64,000 bases of DNA, from NCBI GenBank assembly GCA_044228875.1, contig JBGAUA010000001.1:24749-88748 (forward strand), written 5' to 3'. The number at the start of each line of letters is the position of its first letter. Within the stretch, counting starts at the first letter, position 1. The notes beneath the pieces were generated by a model that was not told the origin of the DNA, searched no databases, and was given only the letters and a program-made list of their open reading frames with translations. This document shows positions 16,637 to 26,160 of the stretch, piece after piece. This DNA comes from Epilinea sp044228875 (lineage in GTDB: Bacteria > Chloroflexota > Anaerolineae > Epilineales > Epilineaceae). The position numbers and the translations under genes were made by a program.

Positions 16637-17809
16637 ATGACCACGTTCCGCCAGGACATCGTCGACGCCACCGTCGAGAGCTTGATTGCGCTCGGGCGCG
16701 AGCAGGGCTATGTCAGCAGCGAAGATATCTCCGCCGCCATCGAGGAGGCGGACATGGTCGACGACGCGGCGTGGACGGCAGTCTATGAGGGTGTCGTCGA
16801 TGCCGGCATCCCGGTGCGCGGGCCCGATGAGGAGCCTCTGACGGCATCCGATGTCGGAGCCGACCAGGTCCGCCCCAGCGCCATGGCGGACTTCAGCACC
16901 ATCGAGACCGACGACACCATCAGTCTGTACCTGCGGGAGATCGGCGACATCCCCTTGCTCACCGGCGAGGAGGAGCGAAGTCTGGCCATGCAGTTCGAGG
17001 CTGGTCTCCTCGCCGGACAGAAACTGATCAAGGAGCCGCGGCTGGTGGGGCTGGAGCGGGACACCGTGATCCGCGAGAAGCGAGCGGGGGAACAGGCGCG
17101 GCAGAAGCTGATCCAGGCCAACAGCCGCCTCGTGGTGCACATCGCCAAGAAGTACAACAACCATGGGGTGCCTTTTCAGGATCTGATCCAGGAAGGCAAC
17201 CTGGGCCTGATGCGCGCCGTGGAGAAGTTCGATTGGCGCCGCGGCTTCAAGTTCAGCACCTACGCCACATGGTGGATCCGGCAGGCGATCACCCGAGCGC
17301 TGGCGGACCAGAGTCGCACCATTCGCGTTCCGGTGCACATGTCGGAGCAGATCACGCGGCTGAGCCAGGCCACGCGCCAGCTCGAGCAGGTACTGGGTCG
17401 GGAACCCACCATCGACGAGATCGCCAAGTCCTTGGACCAGCCGCCCCAGAAGATCGACCAGATCCTTCAGTTGGCGCGGCGACCCATCTCGTTGGAGACA
17501 CCCATGGGCGAGGAGTCGGATTCTTCCTTCGGCGAGTTCGTGGCCGACGAATCCATGGAGCCCAACGAGCTGGCCGGGCGGGAGATGCTGCGCGAGCAGC
17601 TGGACGAGGTGCTGCGCAGCCTCACCCCGCGCGAGGCGGAAGTGCTGGAACTGCGATTCGGCCTCGTCGATGGAACACCGCACACCTTGGAGGAGGTGGG
17701 GGCTCGCTTCGGGGTCACGCGCGAACGCATCCGCCAGATCGAAACCAAGGCCATCCGCCGGCTACGCCATCCGGCTCGCAGCAGCCGGCTGCGCGACTAC
17801 CTGCGCTGA
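16637..17809 (+). CDS. rpoD: Primary RNA polymerase sigma factor (RpoD/SigA group)
   Basis: A 390-residue sigma-70. A short region 1.1-like N-terminus is followed by region 1.2 (TISLYLREIGDIPLLTGEEE, from residue ~92). Regions 2.1-2.4 contain LVVHIAKKYNNHGVPFQDLI, GLMRAVEKFDWRRGFKFSTY and ATWWIRQAITRALADQ, which make the -10 contacts. Region 3 follows, then region 4 with LTPREAEVLELRFGL and the helix-turn-helix VTRERIRQIETKAIRRLRH. The almost perfect RpoD motifs suggest a group 1 or group 2 factor; presence of a paralogue elsewhere would decide. The promoter is described separately. Confidence 0.93.
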   Translation: MTTFRQDIVDATVESLIALGREQGYVSSEDISAAIEEADMVDDAAWTAVYEGVVDAGIPVRGPDEEPLTASDVGADQVRPSAMADFSTIETDDTISLYLREIGDIPLLTGEEERSLAMQFEAGLLAGQKLIKEPRLVGLERDTVIREKRAGEQARQKLIQANSRLVVHIAKKYNNHGVPFQDLIQEGNLGLMRAVEKFDWRRGFKFSTYATWWIRQAITRALADQSRTIRVPVHMSEQITRLSQATRQLEQVLGREPTIDEIAKSLDQPPQKIDQILQLARRPISLETPMGEESDSSFGEFVADESMEPNELAGREMLREQLDEVLRSLTPREAEVLELRFGLVDGTPHTLEEVGARFGVTRERIRQIETKAIRRLRHPARSSRLRDYLR

Positions 17810-17903
17810 CCACCGGCATCTCGCGTCGATCCCTTTCGCCGCCGGCGACGGACCGACAGCCCTCCCGTTCGCGAAAGACCGCCAGGCTCGGGGCAACCGC
17901 CCG

Positions 17904-18782
17904 TCAGGCCTTGCGATAGTCGTAGAAGCCGCGCCCGCTCTTGCGGCCCATCATGCCGGCGGACACCATCTGCCGGAGCCGCGGCGGCGCGGCGTAGCGC
18001 GGGTCCTTCGTCTCCTCCCACATGGCGTCGGCGATGAAGAGCATCGTATCCAGGCCGACGAAATCCATGAGTTCGAAGGGGCCCATGGGATGGTTCATGC
18101 CCAGCTTCATGGCGGTGTCGAAATCCTCCATGCTGGCCACGCCCTGTTCCAGGCCGCGGATGGCATCCAGGCCGTAGGGCACGAACAGCAGGTTGACGAT
18201 GAAGCCAGGATTGTCCTTCTGGGCCACGACGATACGCTTGTCCAGCCGCTCGCCGAAGGCGCGCAGCGCCTGATAGCTGTTGTCCGAGGTCTGGAGGCCG
18301 CGAACGATCTCCAGGAGCGGCATCACGGGCACGGGGTTGAAGAAGTGAGCCCCGATCACCTTGTCCGGTCGATCCGTGGCCGCCGCGATCTTGGTAATGG
18401 AAATGGACGAGGTGTTGGAGGCCAGGATGCTGTGCCAGGGGCAGATCTCGTCCAGGCGGCGGAAGACCTGGTGTTTGGCCTCCAGGTTCTCCAGCACTGC
18501 TTCGATCACCAGATCACAGGCGGCGAAGTCTTCCAGATCCGTCGTGCCGCGCACCCTGTCCAAGGCCTCCGCATGCTCGACCTGGCCCAGCTTGCCGCGC
18601 GCCAGGCCTTTGTCCAACGACTGCCTGAGCCGACCCAGGCCGGCATGCAGGGCCTCCTGGCTCACCTCGCTGACCACCACCTGGAAGCCGGCGCGGGCGC
18701 AGACCTCCACGATGCCGGAACCCATGAGGCCGCAGCCGATCACACCGACTGTCTGAATCTGAGGAACGCTTTGGATGTCCAT
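17904..18782 (-). CDS. hbd: 3-hydroxybutyryl-CoA / 3-hydroxyacyl-CoA dehydrogenase
   Basis: A 292-residue NAD(P)-dependent dehydrogenase of the FadB2/Hbd type, oxidising 3-hydroxyacyl-CoA to 3-ketoacyl-CoA (or the reverse in butyrate/PHB pathways). It has the dinucleotide fold VGVIGCGLMGSGI at residues 12-24, DLVIEAVLENLEAK, ILASNTSSISITKIA, and the catalytic His-Glu dyad in VIGAHFFNPVPVMPLLEIV. The C-terminal helical domain contains NPGFIVN and NHPMGPFELMDFVGLDTML. Full length and intact. It is monocistronic here, convergent with the sigma factor. Confidence 0.93.
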   Translation of the reverse strand: MDIQSVPQIQTVGVIGCGLMGSGIVEVCARAGFQVVVSEVSQEALHAGLGRLRQSLDKGLARGKLGQVEHAEALDRVRGTTDLEDFAACDLVIEAVLENLEAKHQVFRRLDEICPWHSILASNTSSISITKIAAATDRPDKVIGAHFFNPVPVMPLLEIVRGLQTSDNSYQALRAFGERLDKRIVVAQKDNPGFIVNLLFVPYGLDAIRGLEQGVASMEDFDTAMKLGMNHPMGPFELMDFVGLDTMLFIADAMWEETKDPRYAAPPRLRQMVSAGMMGRKSGRGFYDYRKA

Positions 18783-18790
18783 GACCGCGG

Positions 18791-18796
18791 ATGGTA
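18791..18796 (-). promoter_or_regulatory. Possible -10 box (TACCAT) for leaderless hbd
   Basis: On the minus strand TACCAT stands 8 nt before the ATG of the dehydrogenase gene, and no Shine-Dalgarno sequence is visible. It fits the TANNNT-to-ATG spacing seen at several other genes in this window. Confidence 0.3.
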
Positions 18797-19016
18797 TTCA
18801 GCCGTCCGCCGGCGTCAAGCGATCGCCCCTTCCGTGCGTCGGTTTGCGCCGCTCGACCCGCTGCATATGCTTATCCGCCATTATAAAGAGGTCCGGCCGC
18901 CTGATCATCGGCTCTCAACGACTCCGGAAACGTTCCCGCCCCGCCGCCGCCGGGGGCAAGGCCGACCGCATCTGGACCGCCCCCGCCCACCGTCGTCATC
19001 AACTCGAGAAGTGCAT

Positions 19017-21626
19017 GTGACCAAGCTCGTCATCGTCGAATCGCCCACCAAGGCGCGCACCATCGGCGCCTACCTGCCCAAGGACTACGTCGTGCTGGCC
19101 AGCATGGGCCACGTCCGGGATCTGCCCTCCTCGGCGGCGGAGATTCCCAAGGCGATGCGCGAAGCATCCTGGAGCCGCTTGGGCGTAGACGTGGAAGCCG
19201 GATTCGCCCCGCTCTACGTGGTGTCCGCCAAACGCAAGGACACCATCAAGCAATTGAAGGACGCCTTGAAGCAGGCGGACGAGGTCTTCATCGCAACCGA
19301 CGAGGATCGGGAGGGCGAGAGCATCGGCTGGCACCTGGTGGAGGTCCTCGCGCCCAAGGTCCCCATCCGCCGCATGGTCTTTCACGAGATCACCAAGGAC
19401 GCCATCAACCGCGCCCTCGCCAGCACCCGCCAGATCGACGACCACCTGGTGCGAGCCCAGGAAACGCGCCGCATCCTGGACCGCCTGGTGGGCTACACCC
19501 TCTCACCCCTGCTATGGAAGAAGATCGCGCCCAAGCTGAGCGCCGGCCGGGTGCAGTCGGTGGCCGTACGGCTGTTGGTGGAGCGGGAGCGCGAGCGAGC
19601 GGCCTTCGTCAAGGGCGGCTACTGGGACCTGGGCGCCGATCTGGCCAAGCGCCCCGCCGGCGCCGGCGGATTCAGCGCCCAGCTCGCACTGGTCGACGGC
19701 CGCCGGGTGGCCACGGGTAAGGACTTCGATCCGGACACCGGCCGCGTGCCGGAAGGCAAGGACCTGCTGGTGTTGGACGAGGCAGCCGCCCGGTCCCTCA
19801 GGGAGCGGCTCCTCGAGGCGATCTGGCGGGTGGCGGAGTTGGAGACCAGGCGCGCCAGTCGCCAGCCCTATCCGCCCTTCACCACCAGCACCCTGCAGCA
19901 GGAGGCGGGGCGCAAGCTGCACCTCTCAGCCCGCGAGACCATGCAGGTGGCACAGGCCCTCTACGAGAACGGTCATATCACCTATCACCGCACGGATTCC
20001 TACAACCTGTCGGAAGAGGCCATCGCCGGCGCGCGGCAGAGGATCCAGGCGCTCTACGGCGCAGACCACCTCAGTCCTGAGCCGCGGCGCTTCAAGACGA
20101 CGTCGCGCAGCGCCCAGGAGGCCCACGAAGCCATCCGCCCCGCCGGCGGAGACATGCTGCCGGTGGCCCAGCTGCCGCTGTCCGGGCGTGAAGCCAGGCT
20201 CTACGACCTCATCTGGAAGCGAGCGATGGCCACCCAGATGGCCGACGCCCAACTGGAATTCGCCACCGTGCAGGTTGACGCCGGCCCCGTCGACGCGCCG
20301 GCGCAGGCCCGCTTCGTCGCCCGTGGGCGACGGGTCATCTTCCCCGGTTTCTTCCGGGCCTACGTCGAGGGCTCCGACGATCCCGAAGCCGCCATCGAAG
20401 ACAAGGACGCGCCGCTGCCGCTGCTGACGGAGGGTGAGGTTCTTGACCTCCAGGACCTCCTCGCCAACGGCCATGAGACCAAGCCGCCGGCGCGTTTCAC
20501 GGAAGCCTCTCTGGTCAAATCCCTCGAGGCCCATGGCGTGGGCCGGCCCAGCACCTACGCGGCCATCCTGGGCACCATCCAGGACCGCGGCTACGTGCGC
20601 AAGGCCGGCAGCGCCTTGGTGCCCACCTACACGGCCTTCGCGGTCACCGCCCTCCTGGAGTCGGATTTCCAGAGTCTGGTCAACATCGGCTTCACGGCCG
20701 CCATGGAAGAAGACCTGGACCGCATCGCCGAGGGCAAGGTGGAATGGCGCGCCTACCTGGAGCGCTTCTTCAAGGGGCCGGAAGGTCTGGAGCAGCTGGT
20801 CGACCTGGCCCAGGGCAATGTCGACCCACGCTCGGCCAGCACCGTGCGGCTGCTGCCGGACGTGTCGGTGCGTATCGGGCGCTTCGGTCCCTACCTTGAG
20901 CGCGGCAGCGGCGAGGATCGCCAGACCGCGGCCTTGCCCGACGACCTGGCGCCGGCCGACCTGACCGCGGGCCTGGCCGAGTCGCTCTTCGCCCAGGGAG
21001 AGATCGGACCTGCCTCCCTGGGTGTGGACCCGGTCAGCAACCAGCCGGTCTATGTCAAGGAGGGTCCTTTCGGCCCTTACGTTCAGCGCGGGGAAGACGA
21101 CAGCGCCCCGAAACCTGCGCGCGTCTCCCTACCCAAGGGCCTGACGCCCGAACAACTCGACCTGTCCACGGCACTGGCCCTCCTGTCCCTGCCCCGCACG
21201 CTGGGCGAGCATCCCGAGTCCGGCAAGCCGGTCAAGGCCGGCATCGGCCGCTTCGGCCCTTACGTGGTGCACGAAACCAGTTTCGCCAGCCTGAAGAAGG
21301 ACGATGACGTGCTCCAGATCGGCTTGGAGCGGGCTCTGGAGCTGTTGGCGGAGAAGCGCGTCCGCGGGGCGCGCGGCGGCGGAGCGGGCGCGGGCACAGC
21401 GGGCGCTATCGCCATCCTGGGCCCACATCCGGACGACGGCGACCCGGTAGCCGTCATGCCCGGACGCTACGGGCCCTACGTCAAGCACGGCAAGACCAAT
21501 GCCACCCTGCCCAAGGAGATGGACCCGAGCAAGGTGACGATGGATCAGGCGGTCAACATGCTGGCGGCCAAGGCGGGTCGCGGCGGCCCGGTGCGCCGCA
21601 GCCGAAAGGCGGCCGCAGCGGGATGA
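19017..21626 (+). CDS. topA: DNA topoisomerase I
   Basis: A type IA topoisomerase of about 869 residues that relaxes negative supercoils. The GTG at 19017 (then TKLVIVESPTKA) is the natural start; the frame stays open far upstream only by chance. The TOPRIM domain has the acidic triad in IATDEDREGESIGW near residue 92. The nucleophilic Tyr is in TYHRTDSYNLS near residue 323, and SRSAQEAHEAIRP and GVGRPSTYA are conserved. The C-terminus lacks Cys4 zinc fingers. Instead it has at least four GPYV-type repeats (RFGPYLER, PFGPYVQR, RFGPYVVH, RYGPYVKH) and a basic tail, the layout of Actinobacteria and Chloroflexota. Confidence 0.96.
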   Translation: MTKLVIVESPTKARTIGAYLPKDYVVLASMGHVRDLPSSAAEIPKAMREASWSRLGVDVEAGFAPLYVVSAKRKDTIKQLKDALKQADEVFIATDEDREGESIGWHLVEVLAPKVPIRRMVFHEITKDAINRALASTRQIDDHLVRAQETRRILDRLVGYTLSPLLWKKIAPKLSAGRVQSVAVRLLVERERERAAFVKGGYWDLGADLAKRPAGAGGFSAQLALVDGRRVATGKDFDPDTGRVPEGKDLLVLDEAAARSLRERLLEAIWRVAELETRRASRQPYPPFTTSTLQQEAGRKLHLSARETMQVAQALYENGHITYHRTDSYNLSEEAIAGARQRIQALYGADHLSPEPRRFKTTSRSAQEAHEAIRPAGGDMLPVAQLPLSGREARLYDLIWKRAMATQMADAQLEFATVQVDAGPVDAPAQARFVARGRRVIFPGFFRAYVEGSDDPEAAIEDKDAPLPLLTEGEVLDLQDLLANGHETKPPARFTEASLVKSLEAHGVGRPSTYAAILGTIQDRGYVRKAGSALVPTYTAFAVTALLESDFQSLVNIGFTAAMEEDLDRIAEGKVEWRAYLERFFKGPEGLEQLVDLAQGNVDPRSASTVRLLPDVSVRIGRFGPYLERGSGEDRQTAALPDDLAPADLTAGLAESLFAQGEIGPASLGVDPVSNQPVYVKEGPFGPYVQRGEDDSAPKPARVSLPKGLTPEQLDLSTALALLSLPRTLGEHPESGKPVKAGIGRFGPYVVHETSFASLKKDDDVLQIGLERALELLAEKRVRGARGGGAGAGTAGAIAILGPHPDDGDPVAVMPGRYGPYVKHGKTNATLPKEMDPSKVTMDQAVNMLAAKAGRGGPVRRSRKAAAAG

Positions 21627-21645
21627 TTCCCGGCCCGCCGCGCGG

Positions 21646-21663
21646 CGATCGATCTTTCGATCG
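21646..21663. terminator. Possible topA terminator hairpin
   Basis: CGATCGA, a four-base loop TCTT and TCGATCG form a perfect seven-pair stem 20 bases after the topA stop. There is no run of T, so it is a weak terminator candidate or only a palindrome. Confidence 0.3.
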
Positions 21664-21692
21664 GCACCCGCGGGAACAACGCGGGGTTACGG

Positions 21693-21698
21693 TATACT
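21693..21698 (+). promoter_or_regulatory. -10 box (TATACT) placing murA transcription start at its ATG
   Basis: TATACT ends 8 nt before the ATG at 21707. The normal distance from a -10 to the transcription start would put the first base of mRNA at or next to the start codon. No Shine-Dalgarno is present, so the message may be leaderless. Confidence 0.5.
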
Positions 21699-21706
21699 GA
21701 CGGCGC

Positions 21707-23086
21707 ATGGCCGTGGGACAGACCCCGCCATGGCCAGCGAGGCCCCTCATGACCCTGATGACGACCAGTTCGCCCTCTGTCTCCTCCGCCCTAGGCGATG
21801 TCCGCGGCGAGACCCTCTTCCGTGTCCGCGGCGCCGACCCCTTGTATGGATCGGTCGACATCAGAGGGGCGAAGAACGCCGCCCTGCCCATCATCGCCGC
21901 CACCTTGCTCAGCGCCGATCCCTGCATCCTGGAAAACGTACCGGACATCGCCGACATCCGGCTGATGATGGCCGTGTTGCGTCATCTGGGCGCCCGCGTG
22001 TCCTTTGACGCCACAGCGGGGCGCCTGGAAGTGGAAGCCGCCGAGATCAGGAGCCGCACGACGCCCGAGGATCTGGCCAGCCGCCTGCGCGGCAGCTTCC
22101 TGGTCATGGGGCCGCTGTTGGCGCGATTTGGTCAGGCCTCGGCACCGCAGCCCGGCGGCTGTGTCATCGGCAGCCGCCCGCTGGACGTACCCATTCGCGG
22201 CTTCATCGACCTGGGCGCCCAGGTCACCAACGTGGATGGACGCTTCGCCGCCAGCGGCCGCCTGCGGGGCGCGAGCATGATCCTGGACTACCCCAGCCAC
22301 ACCGGCACCGAGAACATCATCATGGCCGCCGCGATGGCCGAAGGCGAGACGGTCATCGAGAACGCCAGCACTGAGCCGGAGGTGTTGGATCTGGTCGATT
22401 TCCTGCGCGGCATGGGCGCGCGAATCGCCTGGATCGGACCGGCCACGGTGGCCATCCAAGGTGTGTCCCGCCTGCACGGCAACAGCTTCCGCTTGATGCC
22501 GGACCGCTTGGAAGCCGGAACCTACCTGCTGGCCGGGGCCATCACCCGCGGCGACGTCACGGTCAACCGCGTGGTGCCTCGCCACCTGCACGCGGTCACC
22601 GCCAAGCTGCGGGAGGCGGGGGTACACGTAGAGGAAGGCGACCATTGGCTGCGCGTCTCGGCGGGCGACGGCCTTCGGGCCGTCGATATCCGCACCTATG
22701 CCTATCCCGGCTTTCCCACGGACCTGCAGCAGCCGTTTGGAGCCCTGCTCACCCAGGCAGATGGCCTGAGCACCATCCACGAAACCATGTTCGAGGACCG
22801 TCTGCGCTATGTCGGCGAGTTGGCGGCCATGGGCGCGGACGTGACCATCGCCGGACAGACCGCCACCTTCCGTGGGCCCTGCGCCTTGCATGGCAGCCGC
22901 GTGGCCGCTCACGACCTGCGCGCCGGAGCGGCCGTCGTCCTGGCGGGACTGGTGGCCAAAGGCGAGACCCTGGTCGAGCGCGGCCAGTACATCGAACGCG
23001 GATACGCCAATTTCGCCGCCAACCTACGCGCCTTGGGAGCCTGCTGCGAGGTGGGCCCGGTCCCTGCCGAAGGCACAGGGGGTTGA
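21707..23086 (+). CDS. murA: UDP-N-acetylglucosamine 1-carboxyvinyltransferase
   Basis: A 459-residue EPSP-synthase-fold enzyme that adds enolpyruvate from PEP to UDP-GlcNAc, the first committed step of peptidoglycan synthesis. It has the Lys-Asn pair in RGAKNAALPI, the PEP-binding Cys in PGGCVIGSRPLD near residue 151 (the residue targeted by fosfomycin, so sensitivity is expected), and GLVAKGETLVERGQYIERGY at the C-terminus. About 35 residues precede the conserved core; an ATG at 21749 would trim this extension. Having both murA and mreB argues for a peptidoglycan wall or a remnant of that pathway. Confidence 0.95.
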   Translation: MAVGQTPPWPARPLMTLMTTSSPSVSSALGDVRGETLFRVRGADPLYGSVDIRGAKNAALPIIAATLLSADPCILENVPDIADIRLMMAVLRHLGARVSFDATAGRLEVEAAEIRSRTTPEDLASRLRGSFLVMGPLLARFGQASAPQPGGCVIGSRPLDVPIRGFIDLGAQVTNVDGRFAASGRLRGASMILDYPSHTGTENIIMAAAMAEGETVIENASTEPEVLDLVDFLRGMGARIAWIGPATVAIQGVSRLHGNSFRLMPDRLEAGTYLLAGAITRGDVTVNRVVPRHLHAVTAKLREAGVHVEEGDHWLRVSAGDGLRAVDIRTYAYPGFPTDLQQPFGALLTQADGLSTIHETMFEDRLRYVGELAAMGADVTIAGQTATFRGPCALHGSRVAAHDLRAGAAVVLAGLVAKGETLVERGQYIERGYANFAANLRALGACCEVGPVPAEGTGG

Positions 23087-23235
23087 CATTCGGTCTGCGG
23101 CGGCGATGATTCCCAGGCCCGCCCGAGCCGGTCTGAGTCCCGACTGCATCCTACCTTGACGCCGTCTACCCGCGCCGGTACCCCCCCCGGGGACGGCGCG
23201 CATCGACACGAACCCCGACGAGACGCGGAGGCAAC

Positions 23236-24255
23236 ATGTTCACGCGCCATATCGGCATCGACCTGGGCACGGTCAACGTGCTGGTGCACGAGCGCGGCCG
23301 AGGCATCGTGCTCAACGAGCCCTCGGTCGTGGCCATCTCGGTCAACGACAATCGCATCATGGCCGTCGGCGCCGAAGCCCTGGTGATGCTGGGCCGTTCC
23401 CCGGACACCATCGAGGTCTCCCGCCCCCTGCGCGACGGGGTCATCGCTGACTATGTGGTGACCGAGGCCATGCTGCGCTACTTCATCGGCAAGGTCTGCG
23501 GGCGCATGTCCTTCTTCAAGCCGCAGGTGATGATCTCCGTACCGGTAGGGGTCACCAGCGTGGAGAGCCGCGCCGTGCGCGAGGCGGCGGAACAGGCCGG
23601 AGCCCGCTCCGCGTACTTGATCCCGGAGCCGATGGCGGCCGCCATCGGGGCGGGCCTGCCGGTGGGCACGGCCACGGGCAACATGGTGCTGAACATGGGC
23701 GGCGGCACCACCGAGGCGGCGGTGATCGCGGTGAACGGCATCGTGGTCGCCGGCTCGGTACGGGTTGGCGGTGACAAGTTCAACGACGCCATCACCAGCT
23801 ACATCAAGCGCAAGTACAATCTCCTGATCGGCGACCGCACGGCGGAAGAGGTGAAGATCCAGATCGGCAGCGCCCTGAAGCCGGATGTCGCCGATGACGA
23901 GTTGACGATGGAGGTCCGCGGTCGCGACCAGGTGACCGGCCTGCCGAAGACCATCTTGATGCGCACCAGCGAGGTGGTTGAGGCCTTGACCGACCCCATC
24001 CAATCCGTGATCAACGTGACCCGTGAAGTGCTGGAGCAGACGCCTCCCGAATTGATCAGCGACATCATCGACCGCGGCGTGGTCATGACGGGCGGCAACG
24101 CCCAGTTGCGCGATCTGGATGTCCTGCTCACCGAGGAGATCGGCGTGCCCTTCTACGTGGCGGACGACCCCATGTCCTGCGTGGCCCTGGGCGCGGGCAA
24201 AGCCCTGGAGAACTACGCCCTGATTCGCCGCACGCTGCCGGCGCTGAACGTGTAG
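23236..24255 (+). CDS. mreB: Rod shape-determining protein MreB (bacterial actin)
   Basis: A 339-residue actin-fold ATPase that guides lateral wall synthesis. Phosphate-1 motif GIDLGTVNVLVHE, the connect/phosphate-2 region VLNMGGGTTEAAVIAVNGIV, the adenosine motif GVVMTGGNAQLRDLDVLL, and EPMAAAIGAGLPV are all intact. GGAGGC precedes the ATG. Length is normal. It follows murA by 149 bp on the same strand. No mreC or mreD follow; the next gene is an ABC transporter with its own promoter. Confidence 0.95.
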   Translation: MFTRHIGIDLGTVNVLVHERGRGIVLNEPSVVAISVNDNRIMAVGAEALVMLGRSPDTIEVSRPLRDGVIADYVVTEAMLRYFIGKVCGRMSFFKPQVMISVPVGVTSVESRAVREAAEQAGARSAYLIPEPMAAAIGAGLPVGTATGNMVLNMGGGTTEAAVIAVNGIVVAGSVRVGGDKFNDAITSYIKRKYNLLIGDRTAEEVKIQIGSALKPDVADDELTMEVRGRDQVTGLPKTILMRTSEVVEALTDPIQSVINVTREVLEQTPPELISDIIDRGVVMTGGNAQLRDLDVLLTEEIGVPFYVADDPMSCVALGAGKALENYALIRRTLPALNV

Positions 24256-24299
24256 CAGCGCCGGGCGACCGCTTCTCATGAGCGGCTAAGCAAACCGCA

Positions 24300-24327
24300 T
24301 TGAAGCCGGCCGGGGACTGGATATAAT
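24300..24327 (+). promoter_or_regulatory. Sigma-70 promoter of the ABC export operon
   Basis: TTGAAG at 24300-24305 and TATAAT at 24322-24327 are spaced by 16 bp. Transcription should begin near 24334, leaving an 80-base leader before the ATG at 24416, which has GAGGGGGG just upstream. Confidence 0.65.
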
Positions 24328-24415
24328 CCGCCGCCGGATACAAGCCGCAACAATCCAACCGCGCAGCCGGACGCCCTTGGCGTTTCCGGCTGCACCATCT
24401 GCCCGAGGGGGGTGC

Positions 24416-25437
<1,022 letters not shown>

Positions 25438-25441
<4 letters not shown>

Positions 25442-26160
25442 GCAACGTGATCACGATCGCCCGACGCGAGTTGAGCGTCTTCTTCAGTTCCACCCTTTTC
25501 TGGGTGATCGCCACGGCCTTCATGCTGTTCGGGGGCCTCCTCTTCTCCCTCTACATCCAATCGCCGCAGGCCCAGGCCACGATGCTGCCCTTGCTCAGCC
25601 TGTACGGCACGGTGCTCCTCTTCGTCACCCCGCTCATGGCCATGCGCCTGTTGGCCGAGGAACAACGCTCCGGAACCCTGGAGTTGCTGATGACATCCCC
25701 TGTCCAGGACTGGCAGGTGGTGATGGGCAAGTGGCTGGGCGCCTTGATGGCCTTGCTCTCGTTGATAGCCTTGACGCTCAGCCACGTGTTCATCATGGGC
25801 CGGCTGAGCGAGAAGGGGCTGGACCTGGGGCCGATGCTCTCCAGCTACCTGGGTCTGGCGCTGCTCTGCGCCGCCCTCCTGGCGCTTGGCGTCCTGACCT
25901 CTTCCGTGACCGAAAGCCAGGTGGTGGCCGGATTCCTGGGGGTCATGCTGGTCCTGGTCCTGTGGTTCCTGTCCATCCTCAACCAGATCGGCACCGAAGC
26001 AGCCTGGGCCAAGGGCCTGGCCTACATGGGCCTTTCCGACCACTACATGCATTTCGGTGACGGCCTGATCGACACCCGGGACGTGATCTACTTCCTGACC
26101 CTGACCTTCGGTTGCCTGTTCCTGGCCACCCGAATCCTGGAAACGAGGAGGTGGCGCTGA
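25438..26160 (+). CDS. ABC-2 type permease (GldF-like)
   Basis: A 240-residue membrane protein with six predicted helices, beginning with the cytoplasmic segment VITIARRELSVFFSS. The loop RLLAEEQRSGTLELLMTSPV is the standard coupling motif of ABC-2 permeases, and TSSVTESQVVAGFLGVMLV is also typical. It overlaps the ATPase gene by 4 bp, and its TGA shares a base with the next ATG. Confidence 0.88.

Noticed and set aside
17670..19016. Long in-frame extension upstream of topA
   Set aside because: It would overlap the sigma factor and run antisense to hbd; homology begins at TKLVIVESPTKA after the GTG at 19017.
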